A DNA stretch of 64,000 nucleotides from contig NZ_WHVV01000004.1 in the NCBI RefSeq assembly GCF_009650995.1, forward strand, positions 124,001 through 188,000, in the 5' to 3' direction. Made by a program: the position numbers and the translations under genes. This stretch comes from Sporosarcina cascadiensis. GTDB taxonomy: Bacteria; Bacillota; Bacilli; Bacillales_A; Planococcaceae. This document shows, one piece after another, positions 59,574-64,000 of this stretch (within the stretch, counting starts at the first letter, position 1; every line of letters starts with the position of its first letter). The notes beneath the pieces are model-generated. The model made no database searches. It saw only the letters and a list, made by a program, of their open reading frames with translations, and was not told where the DNA came from.

Positions 59574-61351
59574 TATGCTTGCTGGTGGGAATATGAGTCG
59601 ATAACTTCCAAAAACACATCTCCGTAACGCTCGAGTTTTGTTTGCCCTACTCCCTGAACGGTCAGCAATTCTTCATCGGTAGCGGGCATTTTTGCTACCA
59701 TATCACGAAGAGTTTTGTCTGAGAAAATAACAAATGGCGGCACACCTGCCTCCTGAGCAAGCTTCAGGCGGAGTGAACGGAGCTCATTGAACAGCGGATC
59801 GTCTTTCGCAATAACTGTCGTAACCATCTCGCCTTTGCGCCATACTTTTACCTTTCCAAGCAGAACGTCCTTGCCCTCTTCGGTCACGAAAATAATTGGA
59901 AACGGGCCACTCTCCACTTGAAGATAATTCTCTGAAATCAAGAATTCAATAAAATCTGCTACGTCTTTAGCTTTGCGTTCTTTCATCAGCCCGTATGTAG
60001 ACAGTTTTTCAAAATCAAATTCCTGCATCTTCTTATTTTTCGAACCTGTCAGCACTTGCGCAACCATTGTTTTGCCGAATCGCTGCCCCATGCGGATGAC
60101 GCAGGAAAGGACTTTTTGTGTATCGACTGTGACATCGAACTGCTCGCGCGTATCTGTACAGTTTCCGCAGCGTTTGCAGTCCTCTGTATCCTTTTCACCG
60201 AAATATGTGATAATGTGCTTCTGGAGACAGCCTTCAGTATGACAGTAATCGACCATTACCTGCATTTTTTTTATTTCATTCGAAATGCGGGCAGGATCGG
60301 GAGACTGCTCGATCAAAAAACGCTGTGTCTGCACGTCCTGTGATGAAAACAAAAGATAGCAGTCACTGTCGAGACCGTCACGCCCTGCTCTGCCTGCTTC
60401 CTGGTAATAGCTCTCCATGTTTTTAGGCATCTGATAATGAATGACGTAGCGGATATTCGATTTATCAATCCCCATGCCGAAAGCGTTCGTTGCGACCATG
60501 ACACGCGCTTCTTCCATAATAAAACGATCTTGCTGCATCTGACGTTCCTGATCAGGCAGGCCGGCATGATACTTCGCTGCTGGAATGCCGTTTTTTTGCA
60601 GTGTTGTGTAGACCTGCTCTACTGCTTTTCGTGTCGCCGCGTATATAATACCTGATTCATTATTATTCTTTTTTGTATAATCTTTTACAAACTGATCACG
60701 ATTTTGTCCTTTAACAACAGAAAAAACTAAATTACTTCGTTCAAAACCGGTAACTACCCGGCTCTCAGGCGGTATTTGTAATTGCTGACAAATATCTTCC
60801 TGCACTTCCGGAGTCGCTGTTGCGGTCAATGCCAGAATAATTGGCCGGCTGTTCAAGTAATCTAGAATACGATGGATATTCCGGTAACTTGGACGGAAAT
60901 CATGTCCCCATTGTGAAATACAATGAGCTTCATCGATTGCAATCAAAGGAATGTTCATTTTCTGCAATTGATTTAGAAATGACTCCGACTCGAGCCGTTC
61001 AGGTGCAACGTATAATAGTTTATACATGCCTTCCCTTGCGTTATCCATCGTCCCGAAATATTCTTCTGAAGACAGGGTGCTATTGATGTATGCTGCAGGA
61101 ATACCCAGCTGATGCAGTGCATCTACTTGGTCTTTCATCAAGGAAATCAGCGGGGAAATGACAAGAACGGTGCCCTCCATTGCCAGTGCAGGCACCTGGT
61201 AACAAACTGACTTACCGCCCCCTGTAGGCATTACACAAAGTGTATCATCACCGTTCAGTACTTGATCGATGACACGCTGCTGACCTTCCCTGAATGCAGA
61301 ATAGCCAAAATATTGTTCCAGTATATCTAATGGATTCCGAACGATCCTCAC
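59573..61351 (-). CDS. recQ: ATP-dependent DNA helicase RecQ
   Basis: A 592-residue RecQ. Helicase motifs: Walker A VMPTGGGKSVCYQ, DEAH in IDEAHCISQWGHDFRPSY, TATATPEVQEDI, and motif VI YYQEAGRAGRDGLDSD. The RQC zinc Cys set is CHTEGCLQ ... CKRCGNC. C-terminal HRDC begins FNELRSLRLKLAQEAGVPPF. It unwinds recombination intermediates. GTG at 61351 sits directly at SD AGGAG; no better in-frame start is seen, so the exact start is uncertain. Confidence 0.93.
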   Translation of the reverse strand: MRIVRNPLDILEQYFGYSAFREGQQRVIDQVLNGDDTLCVMPTGGGKSVCYQVPALAMEGTVLVISPLISLMKDQVDALHQLGIPAAYINSTLSSEEYFGTMDNAREGMYKLLYVAPERLESESFLNQLQKMNIPLIAIDEAHCISQWGHDFRPSYRNIHRILDYLNSRPIILALTATATPEVQEDICQQLQIPPESRVVTGFERSNLVFSVVKGQNRDQFVKDYTKKNNNESGIIYAATRKAVEQVYTTLQKNGIPAAKYHAGLPDQERQMQQDRFIMEEARVMVATNAFGMGIDKSNIRYVIHYQMPKNMESYYQEAGRAGRDGLDSDCYLLFSSQDVQTQRFLIEQSPDPARISNEIKKMQVMVDYCHTEGCLQKHIITYFGEKDTEDCKRCGNCTDTREQFDVTVDTQKVLSCVIRMGQRFGKTMVAQVLTGSKNKKMQEFDFEKLSTYGLMKERKAKDVADFIEFLISENYLQVESGPFPIIFVTEEGKDVLLGKVKVWRKGEMVTTVIAKDDPLFNELRSLRLKLAQEAGVPPFVIFSDKTLRDMVAKMPATDEELLTVQGVGQTKLERYGDVFLEVIDSYSHQQA

Positions 61352-61370
61352 CTCCTACTTTATCATGCTG

Positions 61371-61790
61371 TTATGATGTAAATAATAATCGCTCTTCTTC
61401 ACGGCTATGCAATTCATTGATTACCATCAGACCATAGAACTTCTGCATGATCTCAGGAGTTATGGCAGAGTCTTCCTCACGCAGAGTGTCAATATCCTGT
61501 ACTGCCAGACGCATTAAATCATGGTCGCGGGTCAGCTGAATAATATCTTTTTCAAGTTCTGGATTTTCATTTAAGATTTCTTTGTAAAGTCCTTCTTCTT
61601 CGGCATCTGCGTGACTGATGACTCTCGTCTTCCAATAATCAAGTAATTCATCACAGGCTCTGCCGGCCATCTGCTGATCACCCTGCTGTAAATATTCCAC
61701 TAAATCTTCTGTTTTCATAATAGCTCCGGAAAGGCCCCCTTCATGAATCGCCCGATGGGAATGAAGCTGTCTTAAAGCCGGTCCTGACAT
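61371..61790 (-). CDS. Hemerythrin-domain (HHE) protein
   Basis: A 139-residue four-helix protein with hemerythrin His/Glu ligands: LHSHRAIHEGG, VISHADAEEEGLY (HxxxE), LTRDHDLMRLA and INELHSREEERLLF. It probably binds a di-iron centre and senses or stores oxygen, NO or iron; role unproven. The GTG at 61799 overlaps the SD; ATG 61790 is eight bases from AAGGAG and preferred. It starts 19 bases from the recQ start. Confidence 0.8.
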   Translation of the reverse strand: MSGPALRQLHSHRAIHEGGLSGAIMKTEDLVEYLQQGDQQMAGRACDELLDYWKTRVISHADAEEEGLYKEILNENPELEKDIIQLTRDHDLMRLAVQDIDTLREEDSAITPEIMQKFYGLMVINELHSREEERLLFTS

Positions 61791-61857
61791 ATCGACCACT
61801 CCTTCTTCTTTTTCTTAAGCATAACAGAATTACAGAAGCAGTGAAAGTTTTGTCATA

Positions 61858-61894
61858 TGAAAAAACGCCCTGCAAAGAGAACCTTTGCAAGACG
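61858..61894 (-). terminator. Terminator of pssA
   Basis: Minus strand TGCAAAG/CTTTGCA stem with extra CG pairs and GTTCT loop, followed by TTTTTTC, six bases after the pssA stop. Confidence 0.75.
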
Positions 61895-61899
61895 CAGAA

Positions 61900-62433
61900 T
61901 TAGACTTTCGCTATGCGGATCCGGCTTACCATCAACCAGGCAAGTACTGACAATAAAATCACAAAATACGGTGCCGCGATGTACGGTGCAGCAAAATAGC
62001 CGAGTGTCAGCAATACTCCGGCGGCAGTGATCGGCAGACCATAGAAAGAGCCATCAAACTCCTCAACATTATAACGGGCCAAACGGACAGCACCCGCCAG
62101 AATGTAGAAAATAACTGCCGATAAACCGATCCACAGCGTTTGTGAAAGTGCGACATCATAAATCAATATGGCCGGTGCCACACCGAATGAAACTAAATCA
62201 CTGAGTGAATCCAGTTCTTTGCCGAAAGCAGATTCCGTATGATAATGTCTAGCCACCATTCCATCGAACCGATCAAACAAAGCAGCCAAGAATATGAATG
62301 TCAGACTCATATGGCCGTGACCTTTCATAACAAGTATAATAGCTATAATTCCCAAACTTAAATTAAAAAGTGTTATGATATTAGCCAGTTGGTACTTTAT
62401 TTTAGTATAATCGAAATATCTGGATGAAAACAT
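61900..62433 (-). CDS. pssA: CDP-diacylglycerol-serine O-phosphatidyltransferase
   Basis: A 177-residue membrane enzyme of the CDP-alcohol phosphotransferase family. DRFDGMVARHYHTESAFGKE, then LDSLSDLVSF, forms the DGxxAR-x8-GxxxDxxxD active site with several helices around it. It makes phosphatidylserine from CDP-diacylglycerol. It is divergent from psd, which converts the product to phosphatidylethanolamine. SD AAGGAGGG. Confidence 0.94.
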   Translation of the reverse strand: MFSSRYFDYTKIKYQLANIITLFNLSLGIIAIILVMKGHGHMSLTFIFLAALFDRFDGMVARHYHTESAFGKELDSLSDLVSFGVAPAILIYDVALSQTLWIGLSAVIFYILAGAVRLARYNVEEFDGSFYGLPITAAGVLLTLGYFAAPYIAAPYFVILLSVLAWLMVSRIRIAKV

Positions 62434-62459
62434 ATTATCCCTCCTTATTTAACTAACCT

Positions 62460-62488
62460 ATTATAGTACTTTTTTGAAAGGTTGAAAA
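62460..62488 (-). promoter_or_regulatory. Sigma-A promoter of pssA
   Basis: Minus strand TTTTCA (62483-62488), a 17-base spacer and TATAAT (62460-62465). Its -35 lies at the psd start codon region, so the two genes are tightly back to back. Confidence 0.55.
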
Positions 62489-62489
62489 G

Positions 62490-63269
62490 ATGAAAAAACA
62501 AATTTTTAAATCCTTTGTCGAATTGACGTCACATCCGGTCAGTTCTGCCATGTTAAAACAGTTCACAACTTCCCGGATAAGCAAGCCGCTGATCAGGCCT
62601 TTTGCTTCTTTCTATGATATTCAACTTCATGAAGCAGAATATCCAGTGTATTCATATAAAAGTTTAAATGATTTTTTCACTCGCTCTTTACAGCCTGGCA
62701 GCAGAACAGCAGATTCCGATCCTGCTGCTGTTGTGTCGCCTGTTGACGGCGTTTTAAGCTGTGCAGGACCTGTCAGTGAACAGCAGAAGTTTATTGTAAA
62801 AGAACAGGCATACAGTCTGACAGAACTTTTTGGCGATTCCGCATCAGCCCAGCCTTATGAAAATGGCTACTACTATCTGTTCTATTTATCACCGAGACAT
62901 TACCATCACTTTCATTACCCGGTTTCAGGACGTCTGCTGAAACGCTATGCACTTGGTACGGCATCTTATCCTGTCAATGATTTAGGGATTAAATACAAAG
63001 AGGAACTCTTCTCGTCGAATTACCGCATCATTTCAGAAATCGACAGCTCATTTGGACGTGTGGCAGTTGTCAAAGTAGGTGCATTGAACGTTAATAGTAT
63101 ACGCATTTTAGATTCTTCCAAAGACTGTGTCAAAGGTGAAGATTTCGGTCATTTTGCATTCGGCTCTACTGTTATTTTATTCTTCGAAAACAAAAAAGCT
63201 CTGCTTCCTGTAAATCTGTCTTTTACAGAAGTGCGAACAGGTGATAAAATTGGAGAGTGGCAATTCTAA
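62490..63269 (+). CDS. psd: Phosphatidylserine decarboxylase
   Basis: A 259-residue pyruvoyl enzyme that makes phosphatidylethanolamine. SPVDGVLSCAGPV, LSPRHYHHFHYPVSGRLL and the self-cleavage site EDFGHFAFGSTVILFF (FGST, giving the pyruvoyl group from Ser) match Psd. It has no long transmembrane segment and is expected to be membrane-associated. ATG with SD GAAAGG. DedA follows 17 bases later, so they are probably cotranscribed. Confidence 0.94.
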   Translation: MKKQIFKSFVELTSHPVSSAMLKQFTTSRISKPLIRPFASFYDIQLHEAEYPVYSYKSLNDFFTRSLQPGSRTADSDPAAVVSPVDGVLSCAGPVSEQQKFIVKEQAYSLTELFGDSASAQPYENGYYYLFYLSPRHYHHFHYPVSGRLLKRYALGTASYPVNDLGIKYKEELFSSNYRIISEIDSSFGRVAVVKVGALNVNSIRILDSSKDCVKGEDFGHFAFGSTVILFFENKKALLPVNLSFTEVRTGDKIGEWQF

Positions 63270-63286
63270 GCAGATGAGGTTTTTCG

Positions 63287-63781
63287 ATGGAACATATACA
63301 AGAGTATATAGCGCATTATGGATATTTTTCGATATTTATCTTTTTAGCGCTCGGTATTTTCGGTTTGCCGATGCCTGACGAATTCCTTGTGACTTTCGCC
63401 GGTTACTTAGCATCCGCCGGTACTTTTCATTTTATTTTTGCAATTTTATTTACTATTTGCGGCGTCATGGTCGGCACATTGTTCACTTATATGCTCGGCA
63501 GGAAATTAGGCAAGCCGCTGATTCAGCGATTCGGCCGCTATCTGTTTCTTTCCCCCCATCGTATGCAAAAAGTGGAGCGTTGGTTTATGGCATATGGTTC
63601 ATGGACGGTGACTATCGGATATTTCCTTCCGGGCATGAGGCATTTCGTTTGCTATGTGTCAGGAATGAGCGGTATGAGTGTGCAGCGCTATATGCTGTTC
63701 GCCATCCCTGGAATAATAATTTCAACAACCATTCTTGTTCTTCTCGGCTACTTCATTCAGCTGCCGTTTTTAAAAATATAA
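63287..63781 (+). CDS. DedA-family membrane protein
   Basis: A 164-residue DedA/VTT-domain protein with four to five membrane helices. PMPDEFLVTFAGYLASAG, GVMVGTLFTYMLGRKLGKPL and the conserved YFLPGMRHFVCYVSGMSGM (FxPGxR) are family hallmarks. DedA proteins are thought to flip or scramble lipids such as undecaprenyl phosphate or phosphatidylethanolamine. Position after psd suggests lipid handling. SD GAGG, ATG at 63287. Confidence 0.88.
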   Translation: MEHIQEYIAHYGYFSIFIFLALGIFGLPMPDEFLVTFAGYLASAGTFHFIFAILFTICGVMVGTLFTYMLGRKLGKPLIQRFGRYLFLSPHRMQKVERWFMAYGSWTVTIGYFLPGMRHFVCYVSGMSGMSVQRYMLFAIPGIIISTTILVLLGYFIQLPFLKI

Positions 63782-63819
63782 AAAAGTGTCATCAAGATAT
63801 TCGCTTGATGACACTTTTT
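63781..63819. terminator. Bidirectional terminator after dedA
   Basis: A perfect 16-bp stem AAAAAGTGTCATCAAG/CTTGATGACACTTTTT with ATATTCG loop. It closes both the psd-dedA unit and the convergent EAL gene. Confidence 0.9.
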
Positions 63820-63830
63820 CTTGTTTTCAC

Positions 63831-64000
63831 CTACCACTCCATCTCTTTTCCAATCAGATGAACCGCATCTTCCACACGAAGCGGTTTACTGATGAAATAA
63901 CCTTGAATGCGCTGTGCTCCGAAAGACTTCAGTAACTGCAGCTGTTCAAGTGTTTCAACGCCTTCCAGTACAGTCGTCTGATTGAGTGCTTTCGCAATAT
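63831..64000 (-). CDS. EAL-domain protein (c-di-GMP phosphodiesterase), C-terminal part only
   Basis: The last 55 or so residues of a frame that enters from beyond the right edge. VLEGVETLEQLQLLKSFGAQ and RIQGYFISKPLRVEDAV match the C-terminal end of EAL domains (EGVE and QGYxxSKP). EAL proteins hydrolyse cyclic di-GMP. The N-terminal domains and catalytic EAL motif are outside the window, so activity cannot be judged. Stop TAG at 63831. Confidence 0.8.
   Translation of the reverse strand, partial: IAKALNQTTVLEGVETLEQLQLLKSFGAQRIQGYFISKPLRVEDAVHLIGKEMEW

Overview
This 64 kb window looks like chromosomal DNA of a low-to-moderate GC, endospore-forming member of the Bacillales. A Planococcaceae/Caryophanaceae genome such as Sporosarcina fits best. 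Spore genes (gerE, sspI) are present. Gene order from glutamate racemase to the spore-protein region closely follows the Bacillus subtilis racE-ysmB-gerE-ysmA-sdhBAC ... yslB-uvrC-trxA-etfAB-fadB-fadR-lcfA-yshE-mutS2-polX-cvpA-zapA-rnhC-pheTS-ysgA-sspI block. A meso-diaminopimelate dehydrogenase (ddh), which B. subtilis lacks, and frequent TTG/GTG starts with strong Shine-Dalgarno (SD) sequences also fit. The genus is inferred from memory of gene order, not from a search.

Layout. (1) 1-6508: a tightly coupled minus-strand operon for an amino-sugar compound: Na+/solute symporter, AGE-family epimerase, a cytosolic ceramidase-fold hydrolase, NagB-like deaminase, NagA-like deacetylase and a SIS-domain protein that runs off the left edge. 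Its promoter overlaps a CcpA-type cre. (2) 6712-13103: a decayed lipid-kinase fragment, a 32-residue membrane ORF, a SIMPL protein, an HD phosphohydrolase, a two-lipoprotein methionine sulfoxide repair pair, and a divergent envelope cluster (HTH-DUF1232, LCP, PAP2). (3) 13331-23016: a coiled-coil protein, two tRNA-Arg genes (CCT and TCT), a SET protein, an acyl-CoA dehydrogenase operon, an mhqR-mhqO-mhqD electrophile-response operon whose mhqD carries a one-base frameshift, an MBL hydrolase and a DUF4256 protein. (4) 23093-30590: yfcE-rdgB-rph, murI, a MarR regulator, gerE, a FadR-controlled thioesterase and sdhCAB. (5) 30815-50340: yslB, uvrC, trxA, the lcfA/fadR-fadB-etfB-etfA beta-oxidation block, mutS2, polX, cvpA, zapA, rnhC, a T-box-controlled pheST, an RNA methyltransferase and sspI. 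(6) 50341-51214: a gene-free stretch with three copies of a 63-bp double-hairpin repeat. (7) 51215-64000: an acyl-CoA ligase, a small membrane protein, argF with an ArgR-like box, an M42 peptidase, ddh, an MFS transporter, a preQ1-riboswitch/queF/yhhQ operon, recQ, a hemerythrin protein, divergent pssA and psd, DedA, and the 3' end of an EAL-domain gene.

How genes work together. Fatty-acid use is a regulon: lcfA activates fatty acids, acyl-CoA dehydrogenase passes electrons to EtfAB, FadB hydrates enoyl-CoA, and FadR sites lie just downstream of the -10 boxes of fadR and the thioesterase. The queuosine operon appears to be read by a preQ1 aptamer with both a transcription terminator and a second hairpin that hides the queF ribosome binding site.

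Most promising observations: the ceramidase-fold amino-sugar operon, the possible two-level preQ1 control, the divergent promoters sharing one 17-bp palindrome at 10718-10734, and the dispersed repeats. No CRISPR array, rRNA, intact insertion sequence or prophage was seen.
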